A DNA stretch of 64,000 nt from Flavobacterium sp. BFFFF1 (GTDB lineage Bacteria > Bacteroidota > Bacteroidia > Flavobacteriales > Flavobacteriaceae). The DNA is taken from contig NZ_NKJE01000019.1 in the NCBI RefSeq assembly GCF_002256285.1, positions 1 through 64,000 on the forward strand, given 5' to 3'. Both the position numbers and the translations under genes were made by a program. This document shows positions 1 to 7,901 of the stretch, in pieces (position 1 is the first letter of the stretch; each line of letters opens with the position of its first letter). A model generated the notes under the pieces. That model was not told where the DNA came from and ran no database searches. It was given only the letters and a program-made list of their open reading frames with translations.

Positions 1-845
1 ATCATATCGTTGCCGAAAAATACGTTACCGGCTTCAATAAAGATTCCAAAATCCTGGGCTGGTCCATGACCAAAAGCATCACTGCCACGATGTTCGGGGT
101 GCTGCAAAAACAAGGCAAAATGGACATTAATAAGCCGGCGCCCATCGCCGACTGGCAACAGGACAAACGCGCCAAAATCACGATTAACGATTTACTGCAC
201 ATGAACAGCGGCCTGGAATGGGAAGAAAATTATGAGAAAATCTGCGACGCCACTCCCATGCTTTTCCAGGCTGAAGACATGGGAAAGGTACAGCTGGAAA
301 AGCCAGCGATTTTTGAACCGAACGCCCATTGGAACTACTCCTCGGGAACTACGAATCTGCTGTCGCGTATTTTGCGAAACCAGTTCAAAACCCATCAAGA
401 ATACTTAGATTTCTGGTATGGTGCCTTTATTGATAAAATCGGAATGAACTCTATGATTGTCGAAAGCGATATGGCCGGTAATTTCGTCGGATCTTCGTAT
501 GGCTGGGCAACGACAAGGGACTGGGCGAAATTTGGTTTGCTTTACCTGCACAAAGGAAACTGGAACGGCGAACAGCTTTTTGACAAAAGCTGGGCCAAAT
601 ATGTAGCCACGCCAACCCGTGATTCTCATGGCCGATATGGTGCGCATTTCTGGCTGAATGCCGGCGGGAAATATCCTGACGCGCCGAAGGATTTGTATTC
701 CTGCAATGGATTTCAGGGGCAGATGATTTTTATCATTCCGTCAAAAGACCTGGTGATTGTCCGGATGGGTTTAACCGACGATAATACGTTTGATTTTAAT
801 AATTTCCTGAAAGGGATTTTGGGGAGTTTTACGACAAATCCCTAG
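1..845 (+). CDS. Serine hydrolase, beta-lactamase class C fold (5' end cut by window)
   Basis: The reading frame is open from base 3, ahead of the ATG used in the ORF track, so the gene starts outside the window; about 280 residues are visible. The nucleophile motif SxxK is seen as SMTK right after GW, which lies upstream of or at that ATG, so an internal start at 66 would remove the catalytic serine. A second block WNYSSGTTNLLS replaces the usual YxN motif and a late GFQGQ block fits the third motif region. This arrangement is typical of the 6-aminohexanoate-dimer hydrolase/esterase branch of the class C beta-lactamase family rather than of true beta-lactamases. Substrate cannot be told. It converges on the suf operon. 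Confidence 0.8.
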   Translation, partial: HIVAEKYVTGFNKDSKILGWSMTKSITATMFGVLQKQGKMDINKPAPIADWQQDKRAKITINDLLHMNSGLEWEENYEKICDATPMLFQAEDMGKVQLEKPAIFEPNAHWNYSSGTTNLLSRILRNQFKTHQEYLDFWYGAFIDKIGMNSMIVESDMAGNFVGSSYGWATTRDWAKFGLLYLHKGNWNGEQLFDKSWAKYVATPTRDSHGRYGAHFWLNAGGKYPDAPKDLYSCNGFQGQMIFIIPSKDLVIVRMGLTDDNTFDFNNFLKGILGSFTTNP

Positions 846-935
846 CCCCGCCCCGAAGCGTCGGGAGCAGCGGGCATCCTTTTCCTGCTTCTTTAGCATG
901 AAAAAGATACAGCATACAGCGGGATTAAACTCCTG
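846..935. repeat. Structured intergenic repeat, copy A
   Basis: The gap between the convergent serine hydrolase and sufD carries AGCGGGCATCCTTTT, a short variable middle, then AAAAAGATACAGC and CAGCGGGA. The same plan (AGCGGCATCCTTTTTT ... AAAAAAAGATATAGCGGACAG) recurs near 52825-52920. The CCTTTT and AAAAAG arms can pair, and a CCCGA/TCGGG hairpin sits just before them, so the element may form RNA structure and stop transcription from one or both sides. That it is a dispersed element is inferred from two copies only. Confidence 0.5.
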
Positions 936-944
936 AAAAAAAAA

Positions 945-2261
945 TTACAAATCAAATCCCAGGTTTACGCCCAGCTTTGTCGCGATAATCTTGTTGATGC
1001 GCTGCTTCAGTTCCGGGATGCGGACACTTTCAATGACTTCATTCGAAAACGCATACATCAACAATGCCTTGGCTTCTTTCTTTGGGATGCCGCGCGCCTG
1101 CATGTAAAACATCGCGTTTTCGTCGAGCTGGCCAATCGTGCAGCCATGCGAACATTTTACATCATCGGCGAAAATCTCGAGTTGCGGTTTGGCGTTGATT
1201 GTTGCTTTGTCGCTCAGTAAAATGTTGTTGTTCTGCTGGAACGCATCGGTTTTCTGGGCTTCTTTCTCTACGAAAATCTTACCGTTAAAAACACCTGTCG
1301 CGCTGTCATTGAGGATGCATTTGTAATTCTGGTGGCTTTCACAATGCGGTGTCGCGTGGTTGACCAACGTATAATGATCGACCAGTTGCTTGCCGCCGAT
1401 AATCGTAATGCCCTTTAATGTGCTGTCTATGCCTTCGCCGAAGTGGTAGAAATTCAGGTTATTTCGTGTAATGTTTCCGCCGAAAGAAAACGTATGGACA
1501 GCAACGCGCGTCGACCGTTGTTGTGAAATATAGGTATTGTCAATCAGGTTCGCCGACATCAGGTCGTTCTGGATCTTGTAATAATCGACATTGGCATTTG
1601 GTTCTGCGAAAATCTCCGTCACTGAATTTGTCAACACCGGATTCTCATACAAGCTTTGGTGCCTTTCGATGATTTGCACCTGCGCATTTTCGCCGACCAC
1701 AATCAGGTTTCTCGGCTGAACCATTAACGCATTTTCTTTTCCTGTTGAAAAATAAATAATCTCAATCGGTTTTTCAACGACTTTGCTTTTAGGGATGTTG
1801 ACATATGCGCCCTCGTTGGCGAAAGCCGTGTTCAACGATGTTAACGATTCCTCTCTATTGGCAATTTTATTGAAATATTTTTCGATAACTTCCTTGTATT
1901 TCGGCTTATTCAATGCTGATGACATCAAACAAACATCCAGTCCGTCATGGGTCGTGGATGACAAGAACGAGCTGAAAACGCCGTCTACAAAAATGACTTT
2001 ATAAGTGTCGATTTCGTGCAGGAAATATTTTTTCACCTCACTGAATTCGATTGCATTTTCGCTTTTCGGGAAGACCGAGAAATCATTTTTCAGGATGGAA
2101 TTCAGCGACGTATATTTCCAGGCTTCCTCTTTTTTGGTCGGGAAACCTTTGTGTTCAAAATTCTTAATGGCCGAAGTGCGGATGTCATGCAGCGCTGAAT
2201 GCACATCAATCCTTTCTTCGAAGGCCATGAAGGACGATATGAGTTTTTCTTTTAGTTCCAT
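945..2261 (-). CDS. sufD: Fe-S cluster assembly scaffold protein SufD
   Basis: 438 residues. SufD is the partner of SufB in the cytosolic SufBC2D scaffold that builds iron-sulfur clusters. The C-terminal half shows the beta-helix core and the conserved stretch KCSHGCTIGQLD, whose histidine matches the SufD residue needed for cluster assembly, followed by MQARGIPKKEA. The start ATG overlaps the sufC stop by one base (TAATG), so the two genes are translationally coupled. It is the last gene of a sufB-sufC-sufD run; the cysteine desulfurase sufS that often follows in this phylum is not next to it, the next gene being a convergent serine hydrolase. Confidence 0.95.
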   Translation of the reverse strand: MELKEKLISSFMAFEERIDVHSALHDIRTSAIKNFEHKGFPTKKEEAWKYTSLNSILKNDFSVFPKSENAIEFSEVKKYFLHEIDTYKVIFVDGVFSSFLSSTTHDGLDVCLMSSALNKPKYKEVIEKYFNKIANREESLTSLNTAFANEGAYVNIPKSKVVEKPIEIIYFSTGKENALMVQPRNLIVVGENAQVQIIERHQSLYENPVLTNSVTEIFAEPNANVDYYKIQNDLMSANLIDNTYISQQRSTRVAVHTFSFGGNITRNNLNFYHFGEGIDSTLKGITIIGGKQLVDHYTLVNHATPHCESHQNYKCILNDSATGVFNGKIFVEKEAQKTDAFQQNNNILLSDKATINAKPQLEIFADDVKCSHGCTIGQLDENAMFYMQARGIPKKEAKALLMYAFSNEVIESVRIPELKQRINKIIATKLGVNLGFDL

Positions 2262-3004
2262 TACGCCTCGATTTCCTGTTTAATCCAATCATACCCTTTT
2301 TCCTCGAGTTCGTACGCGAGTTCTTTTCCGCCTGATTTTACGATTTTTCCATCGTATAAAACGTGTACAAAATCAGGAACGATATAATCCAGAAGCCTTT
2401 GGTAGTGTGTAATTACAATCACAGCATTGTCGGCACTTTTTAATTTGTTCACCCCGTTGGCAACAATCCTTAATGCATCAATGTCCAGTCCTGAATCGGT
2501 TTCATCGAGTATCGCTAATTTTGGCTCCAACATCGCCATTTGGAAAATCTCGTTACGCTTCTTCTCTCCGCCGGAAAATCCTTCGTTTAAAGACCTGGAC
2601 AAAAATTTGCGGTCGATTTCAAGCAATTCTGATTTCTCACGGATCAGTTTCAACATTTCATTCGCCGGCATTTCGTCTTTGCCGTTCGCTTTACGCGTTT
2701 CGTTGATGGCCGTTTTCATGAAATTGGTTACGGACACACCCGGAATTTCAACAGGATACTGAAACACACCTTTGTGCGCGCGCGCTTCCGGAGCCAATTC
2801 TGAAATATCTTCGCCATCGAGTAAAATCTGCCCGTCGGTTACTTCGTAATCTTCCTTTCCGGCAATGATTGATGCGAGCGTACTTTTCCCGGCGCCATTC
2901 GGCCCCATAATCGCATGCACCTCACCGGCATTGACGGTTAAATTAATTCCTTTTAATATGTCTTTGTCTTCTATTGAAGCTTGGAGGTTTTTGATTTGTA
3001 ACAT
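2261..3004 (-). CDS. sufC: Fe-S cluster assembly ATPase SufC
   Basis: 247 residues, the usual SufC length. It is an ABC-type ATPase that works as a soluble subunit of the SufBC2D complex, driving the conformational change that exposes the cluster-building site; no membrane domain is expected. Visible motifs in order: Walker [10 protein letters not shown] near residue 35, the ABC signature FSGGEKKR near 145, Walker [13 protein letters not shown] near 170 and the switch histidine in VITHYQRLL. It overlaps sufD by one base and is separated from sufB by a short A/T-rich spacer made of repeated AATTTGAAA words. Confidence 0.97.
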   Translation of the reverse strand: MLQIKNLQASIEDKDILKGINLTVNAGEVHAIMGPNGAGKSTLASIIAGKEDYEVTDGQILLDGEDISELAPEARAHKGVFQYPVEIPGVSVTNFMKTAINETRKANGKDEMPANEMLKLIREKSELLEIDRKFLSRSLNEGFSGGEKKRNEIFQMAMLEPKLAILDETDSGLDIDALRIVANGVNKLKSADNAVIVITHYQRLLDYIVPDFVHVLYDGKIVKSGGKELAYELEEKGYDWIKQEIEA

Positions 3005-3042
3005 GGAAATTTGAAAATTTGAAAAATGAGAGAATTTGAAAA
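3005..3042. repeat. Low-complexity AATTTGAAA spacer inside suf operon
   Basis: The 38-bp gap between sufB and sufC consists largely of GAAATTTGAAAATTTGAAAAATG words. Similar short-word spacers occur inside several other operons of this window (4498-4525, 29222-29297, 33111-33152, 51282-51378). Confidence 0.5.
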
Positions 3043-4491
3043 TTATCCGACCGAGCCTTCTAATGAAATCTCAAGCAGTTTTTGCGCTTCAACGGCAAAT
3101 TCCATTGGTAATTTATTGAGAACGTCTTTACTGAAACCATTCACAATCAGCGCGATGGCTTTTTCAGTAGGAATACCGCGCTGGTTGCAATAGAAAACCT
3201 GGTCTTCCCCGATTTTGCTGGTTGTAGCCTCGTGCTCTATTTTCGCTGTCGTATTTTTGCTTTCGATATATGGGAAAGTATGTGCGCCGCAGCTGTTACC
3301 CATCAATAAGGAATCACATTGTGAAAAGTTCCTGGCATTATCAGCACGTGCGCCAATCTGAACGAGTCCGCGATAGCTGTTCTGGGATTTTCCGGCAGAT
3401 ATTCCTTTGGAGATAATGGTCGATTTGGTGTTTTTACCAAGGTGAATCATCTTTGTACCTGTATCCGCCTGCTGGTAGTTGTTGGTTACCGCAATGGAAT
3501 AAAATTCACCTACCGAATTGTCGCCTTTCAGCACGCAGGAAGGATATTTCCAGGTTACAGCAGAACCGGTCTCCACTTGCGTCCAGGAGATTTTGGCGTT
3601 TTTTTCACACAAGCCACGTTTGGTAACAAAGTTGAACACGCCGCCTTTACCTTCCTTGTTTCCGGGATACCAGTTTTGGACCGTAGAATATTTGATTTCG
3701 GCATCATCGAGTGCTATAAGTTCAACAACTGCAGCGTGCAATTGGTTTTCATCACGGCTTGGTGCGGTGCAGCCTTCAAGATAAGAAACATAACTTCCGG
3801 CATCAGCGATCACCAAAGTCCGCTCGAACTGTCCTGTTCCGGCCTGATTAATACGGAAATAGGTAGAAAGTTCCATCGGGCAGCGAACGCCTTTTGGAAT
3901 ATAACAGAAAGAACCGTCAGAAAAAACCGCCGAATTCAACGCGGCGTAAAAATTGTCTTTCTGCGGAACGATGGTGCCAAGATATTTTTGCACCAATTCC
4001 GGGTGTTCTTTAATCGCCTCCGAAATAGGGCAGAAAATAATGCCTTTTTCAGCTAAAGTCTTTTTGAATGTTGTCGCTACCGAAACCGAATCTACGACAA
4101 TATCCATAGCGACATTGTTCATCATTTTCTGTTCGTCGATTGAAATCCCTAACTTTTTGTACATCGCCAGCAGTTCAGGATCAACGTCGTCAAGCGTTTT
4201 GGAAGGGTCGACTTGTTTTGGCGCGGAATAATATGAAATCGCCTGAAAATCCGGCTTTTCATAATGCACGTTTGCCCATGTTGGCTCCGTCATTTCAACC
4301 CAGGCACGGAAGGCCTCAATGCGCCAATCGGTCATCCATTGTGGTTCGTCTTTCTTTTTGGAAATGGCACGAACGATGTCTTCATTCAGCCCAATGGGAA
4401 ACGTCTCGGATTCTAAGTCTGTGTAAAATCCGTATTCGTACTCTTTATTTTCGAGTTCAATTTTTAAATCGTCCTCTGTGTATTTTGACAT
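3043..4491 (-). CDS. sufB: Fe-S cluster assembly scaffold protein SufB
   Basis: 482 residues, standard for SufB. It is the core subunit of SufBC2D on which the nascent cluster is built from sulfide delivered by SufS/SufE. The conserved C-terminal block [22 protein letters not shown] contains the cysteine thought to accept sulfur, followed by [21 protein letters not shown], also characteristic. The gene leads the sufBCD run. Between it and sufA lies a 142-bp gap with a GTCGAAA-type heptamer repeat; I see no TAnnTTTG element directly upstream, so it may be read through from sufA. Confidence 0.97.
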   Translation of the reverse strand: MSKYTEDDLKIELENKEYEYGFYTDLESETFPIGLNEDIVRAISKKKDEPQWMTDWRIEAFRAWVEMTEPTWANVHYEKPDFQAISYYSAPKQVDPSKTLDDVDPELLAMYKKLGISIDEQKMMNNVAMDIVVDSVSVATTFKKTLAEKGIIFCPISEAIKEHPELVQKYLGTIVPQKDNFYAALNSAVFSDGSFCYIPKGVRCPMELSTYFRINQAGTGQFERTLVIADAGSYVSYLEGCTAPSRDENQLHAAVVELIALDDAEIKYSTVQNWYPGNKEGKGGVFNFVTKRGLCEKNAKISWTQVETGSAVTWKYPSCVLKGDNSVGEFYSIAVTNNYQQADTGTKMIHLGKNTKSTIISKGISAGKSQNSYRGLVQIGARADNARNFSQCDSLLMGNSCGAHTFPYIESKNTTAKIEHEATTSKIGEDQVFYCNQRGIPTEKAIALIVNGFSKDVLNKLPMEFAVEAQKLLEISLEGSVG

Positions 4492-4497
4492 ATTTTA

Positions 4498-4525
4498 GTC
4501 GAAAGTTGAAAGTCAAAAGTCGAAA
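4498..4525. repeat. Heptamer tandem repeat GTCGAAA, four copies
   Basis: Four head-to-tail 7-bp units read GTCGAAA, GTTGAAA, GTCAAAA, GTCGAAA immediately upstream of sufB, followed by a GTGG-TGA-CCAC dyad. A six-copy array with the same unit lies at 33111-33152. Confidence 0.75.
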
Positions 4526-4633
4526 GTGGTGACCACTTTGTAATTTAACTTTCTGAATTATTAGTTAACATTTGCCAATCTTTTTGACTTTAGCTCCGTT
4601 CGGCTGCGTCGGGGATTTTCTTTATACGTTAGA

Positions 4634-4963
4634 CTAGAGCGAAAACGATTCTCCGCAACCACAAGTCCTGCTGGCGTTTGGGTTATTGAAAACGAAACCT
4701 TTGCCATTCAATCCGCCTGAAAACTCTAGAACAGTTCCTGCCAGATAAAGAAACGACTTTTTCTCCACTGCGATGCGTACCTGGTTGTCTTCAAATACCT
4801 TATCCGTTTCACCAAGTTCCTTGTCAAATTTCAATTCATAAGACAAACCGCTGCAACCGCCGCTTTTCACGCCTACCCTGACATAATCTTTCGCCGCATC
4901 AAAACCATCGTCTTTCATCATCTCAACGATTTTTCTGCTGGCAGAGTCTGATACTTTTATCAT
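4634..4963 (-). CDS. sufA: Fe-S cluster carrier, HesB/IscA/SufA family
   Basis: 109 residues, typical A-type carrier length. The three ligand cysteines are present: one in SGGCSGLSYEL and two in the C-terminal SRTCGCGESF, the signature of proteins that accept clusters from the SufBCD scaffold and pass them to target enzymes. It lies just upstream of sufB on the same strand, which supports the Suf assignment; iscA or erpA would be alternative names for the same fold. A TATCTTTG element 31 bp before the start provides a promoter for it and possibly for the whole suf cluster. Confidence 0.92.
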   Translation of the reverse strand: MIKVSDSASRKIVEMMKDDGFDAAKDYVRVGVKSGGCSGLSYELKFDKELGETDKVFEDNQVRIAVEKKSFLYLAGTVLEFSGGLNGKGFVFNNPNASRTCGCGESFSL

Positions 4964-4993
4964 CGCTAATTATATTTTGTCTAAATTAATGTG

Positions 4994-5001
4994 CAAAGAT
5001 A
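4994..5001 (-). promoter_or_regulatory. Promoter -7 element TATCTTTG for sufA
   Basis: Minus-strand TATCTTTGC matches the Bacteroidota -7 consensus TAnnTTTG and lies 30 bp upstream of the sufA start. No clear -33 TTG is visible. Confidence 0.6.
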
Positions 5002-5149
5002 TTACATTTAAAACTTTTTGCCCTATCGGCTAACATTTTTATAACGAATACAAGCATAGAATTTGGTTATGCTTTCGCAATTGAAATATAGATTTACTAA
5101 ATTGCGGGGGTCTTTTGAGACTTTAGAAAACTTTAAACTTTAAACCAAA

Positions 5150-6007
5150 ATGAAGTTATATCCAATCGAAGCCGGAAATTTTAAACTTGATGGCGGCGCG
5201 ATGTTTGGCGTAGTGCCAAAAACCATCTGGAACAAAACCAATCCAGCGGATACAAACAACCTGATAGATATTGCGGCGCGCTGTTTACTTATCGAAGACG
5301 GCGACCGTTTGATCCTGATTGACACCGGAATGGGCGAGAAGCAATCGGAGAAATTTTTTGGCTATTATTCGCTTTGGGGCACCCATTCATTAGACAAATC
5401 ATTGGCGAAATATGGCTTCCATCGCGACGATATTACCGATGTTTTCATGACACACCTTCATTTTGACCATTGTGGCGGTAGTGTCCAATGGAATAAAGAC
5501 CGGAGCGGCTATGAACCGGCTTTCAAAAATGCAAAGTTCTGGTCAAACGAAAACCACTGGCAATGGGCCACGAAACCAAATCCCCGGGAAAAGGCTTCGT
5601 TTTTACCTGAAAACATCTTGCCGATGCAGGAAAGCGGGCAGCTGCACTTCATTCAAAAGCCGGAAAATGATTTCGTAGCCGACTCGGAATTGGGGTTTGG
5701 GATATTTTTTGCGGATGGCCACACTGAAAAAATGATGCTTCCGCAGATAAAATACAACGGTATTACAATTTGCTTTCCAGCTGATTTGTTGCCTACTGCG
5801 GGGCACATTCCGCTTCCTTATGTAATGGGTTATGATACCCGGCCTTTAATGACCATGCCTGAAAAAGAAAAATTTCTGAAAACAGCCGCCGACAATCATT
5901 ACTATCTATTTCTTGAACACGATGCCCATAACGAGATTATTACTGTTGAAAACACGGAAAAAGGCGTCCGGCTGAAAGAAGTTTTTAAATGCGATGATTT
6001 GCTGTAA
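5150..6007 (+). CDS. Metallo-beta-lactamase-fold hydrolase
   Basis: 285 residues, no signal peptide, so probably cytoplasmic. The zinc-binding signature HLHFDHCGG (HxHxDH) is clear near residue 104, preceded by LIDTGMG; later metal ligands are likely in the ADGHTEKM, CFPADLLPT and EHDAHNE blocks. Members of this branch hydrolyse thioesters, lactones or phosphodiesters; the exact substrate cannot be read from the sequence. N-acyl homoserine lactonase-like enzymes share the fold, but nothing specific supports that here. It stands alone between sufA (divergent) and the S8 peptidase, which has its own promoter. Confidence 0.85.
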   Translation: MKLYPIEAGNFKLDGGAMFGVVPKTIWNKTNPADTNNLIDIAARCLLIEDGDRLILIDTGMGEKQSEKFFGYYSLWGTHSLDKSLAKYGFHRDDITDVFMTHLHFDHCGGSVQWNKDRSGYEPAFKNAKFWSNENHWQWATKPNPREKASFLPENILPMQESGQLHFIQKPENDFVADSELGFGIFFADGHTEKMMLPQIKYNGITICFPADLLPTAGHIPLPYVMGYDTRPLMTMPEKEKFLKTAADNHYYLFLEHDAHNEIITVENTEKGVRLKEVFKCDDLL

Positions 6008-6193
6008 CCTATTTAGTTTGCACATGCTATTATAGCTGGTACGCTTGAAGACCTATTGATTTCCCCGAAAAGAAACAATTCCTGAAAACGCTTTTCTGAG
6101 GACGCGACCGCAGAGGCCTTGCGGGTCATCGTAAAACAACTAAACCTTCGCTAAAAGAAAGTTAATTGTTAATCGGAAATGCTATTCTTGAAT

Positions 6194-6201
6194 TACTTTT
6201 G
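6194..6201 (+). promoter_or_regulatory. Promoter -7 element TACTTTTG for the S8 peptidase
   Basis: TACTTTTG fits TAnnTTTG and places the transcript start about 20 bp before the peptidase ATG at 6228. The rest of the 220-bp gap from 6008 holds nothing I can name. Confidence 0.5.
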
Positions 6202-6227
6202 AGCCGTTTCAAAAAATTATTTTCCAT

Positions 6228-7817
6228 ATGAAAACATTGAAGTCATTCTGGCTTTTAGCCTTTTCGCTCGCGCTGGCACTACCTGCGTCAGCACAAACTC
6301 CGACAAAATACTTTGGTAAAAAAAGTCCGCTTGCTGAAACGGAGCTGCAAAGATGGAGCCATCTTGATCTCGTTAAAGATAGTGTGCCGGGAATGAGTGT
6401 TGACCGGGCTTACGCGCAACTTTTAAAAAATAAAAAAGGAAAGCCCGTAATTGTAGGCATCGTTGATTCAGGAGTCGATATCGAACACAACGACCTGAAA
6501 AATGTCATCTGGACAAACAAAAAGGAAATACCGGGAAACGGAATTGACGATGATAAAAATGGTTATGTCGATGATATCCATGGCTGGAATTTCCTTGGAA
6601 ATGCCGTCAACGAGAATCTCGAAATGACCCGAATTGTACGTGCTGGTGACGATGGGTCTCAGACCTATAAAGATGCAAAAGCGGAATTGGATGGAAAAAT
6701 AAAAAAGGCAAACGCGCTAAAACCTACCGCCGACATGCTTTATGCCGCCCACAAGATCGTGAGCGAATACCTGAAGAAAGACAATTACACGATTGACGAC
6801 CTCAAAAGCATTCAGACTACAGACCCCGCGTTGAACAGAAGTATCAGAACAATGATTGGCATGGCGCGTCAGTCGGGACCTGGATTTGTTAGTGAGGTCA
6901 CCGAATATAGAAAATACGTATATGACCAGCTTGACTATAACCTGAATACCAATTTCGACGGAAGAAAAGTAGTTGGAGATGACCCAAACAACATAAAAGA
7001 AAAGTCATATGGGAACAACATTGTTTATGGTCCCGACAAGGAAGAAGCACTGCACGGAACCCATGTTGCCGGCATTATCGCGCAGGAACGGGGCAATGGA
7101 TTAGGCGGTGATGGCATTGCTAATAATGTTCAGATCATGGCAGTACGCGCGGTTCCTAATGGTGACGAATATGACAAAGACATCGCCCTTGCGATTCGCT
7201 ACGCTGTTGACAACGGCGCGAAGGTGATCAACGGCAGTTTCGGAAAAAGCTATTCTCCGCACAAAGAATGGGTTTACGACGCGATAAGATATGCTGAGAA
7301 AAAAGATGTGCTGATTGTCCACGCCGCCGGAAATGATTCTGAAGACATCGATGTAGAAAGCAACTTTCCGAATGATTCTAAAGACAACAAAACCGAATAT
7401 GCTGACAATGTCCTGACAATCGGGGCAATCGACGTAACCTATGGCGATAAACTTGTAGCTGACTTTTCGAATTACGGAAAGACAAACGTCGATGTGTTCG
7501 CACCTGGAGTTCAAATTTATGCGACCGTGCCAAACAACAAGTTCAAATTCGAACAGGGGACGTCAATGGCTGCTCCAAATGTTGCGGGAGTTGCAGCGCT
7601 AATCCGTTCTTACTACCCTGGACTCTCTGCGAAACAGGTAAAACACATCATCATGGATTCCGGAACAGCAATCGATGAGGACGTAAATGTTGGTACAGAC
7701 GGGGATAAAAAGCCATTTTCTTCTTTGTCGAAATCCGGAAAGATCGTAAACGCATATAACGCGCTGATCATGGCAGCAAAATTATCAAAAGGAAAGGCTA
7801 AAAAGCTAAATGGCTAG
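6228..7817 (+). CDS. Secreted S8 (subtilisin-like) serine peptidase
   Basis: 529 residues with a Sec signal peptide ending at LPASAQ. The catalytic triad is readable: Asp80 in GIVDSGVD, His276 in LHGTHVAGIIA and Ser446 in GTSMAAPNVAG. The spacing between Asp and His is about 195 residues, far more than the 30-60 of plain subtilases, and the insert (residues about 95-265) is rich in charged residues and predicted helix; this long-insert type is common in Bacteroidota. There is no T9SS C-terminal domain, so it probably stays in the periplasm or is released by another route. A hairpin ending near 7876 may terminate its transcript. Confidence 0.9.
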   Translation: MKTLKSFWLLAFSLALALPASAQTPTKYFGKKSPLAETELQRWSHLDLVKDSVPGMSVDRAYAQLLKNKKGKPVIVGIVDSGVDIEHNDLKNVIWTNKKEIPGNGIDDDKNGYVDDIHGWNFLGNAVNENLEMTRIVRAGDDGSQTYKDAKAELDGKIKKANALKPTADMLYAAHKIVSEYLKKDNYTIDDLKSIQTTDPALNRSIRTMIGMARQSGPGFVSEVTEYRKYVYDQLDYNLNTNFDGRKVVGDDPNNIKEKSYGNNIVYGPDKEEALHGTHVAGIIAQERGNGLGGDGIANNVQIMAVRAVPNGDEYDKDIALAIRYAVDNGAKVINGSFGKSYSPHKEWVYDAIRYAEKKDVLIVHAAGNDSEDIDVESNFPNDSKDNKTEYADNVLTIGAIDVTYGDKLVADFSNYGKTNVDVFAPGVQIYATVPNNKFKFEQGTSMAAPNVAGVAALIRSYYPGLSAKQVKHIIMDSGTAIDEDVNVGTDGDKKPFSSLSKSGKIVNAYNALIMAAKLSKGKAKKLNG

Positions 7818-7841
7818 ACGGCAACTAATGTAACCATGAGG

Positions 7842-7885
7842 AAGCCTGCAAATATTTTTTATATATTGGCAGGCTTATTCGTTTT
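7842..7885 (+). terminator. Probable intrinsic terminator after the S8 peptidase
   Basis: AAGCCTGC at 7842-7849 pairs with GCAGGCTT at 7869-7876, with further A/T pairing inside, followed by ATTCGTTTTATC. The T tract is imperfect. The hairpin lies inside the N-terminal extension proposed by the ORF track for the next gene, arguing that gene starts later. Confidence 0.5.
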
Positions 7886-7901
7886 ATCTAATTCGCAGCT
7901 A

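Noticed and set aside
3442-4056. 204-residue plus-strand ORF within sufB
   Set aside because: Antisense shadow of a conserved gene with no motif of its own.
4526-4540. GTGG-TGA-CCAC dyad upstream of sufB as an IscR/Fur-type operator
   Set aside because: A single short dyad with no matching second site or known consensus; too little to call an operator.
7836-7901. 22-residue N-terminal extension of the M1 peptidase
   Set aside because: The segment is a hairpin that fits a terminator; the true signal peptide begins at 7902.
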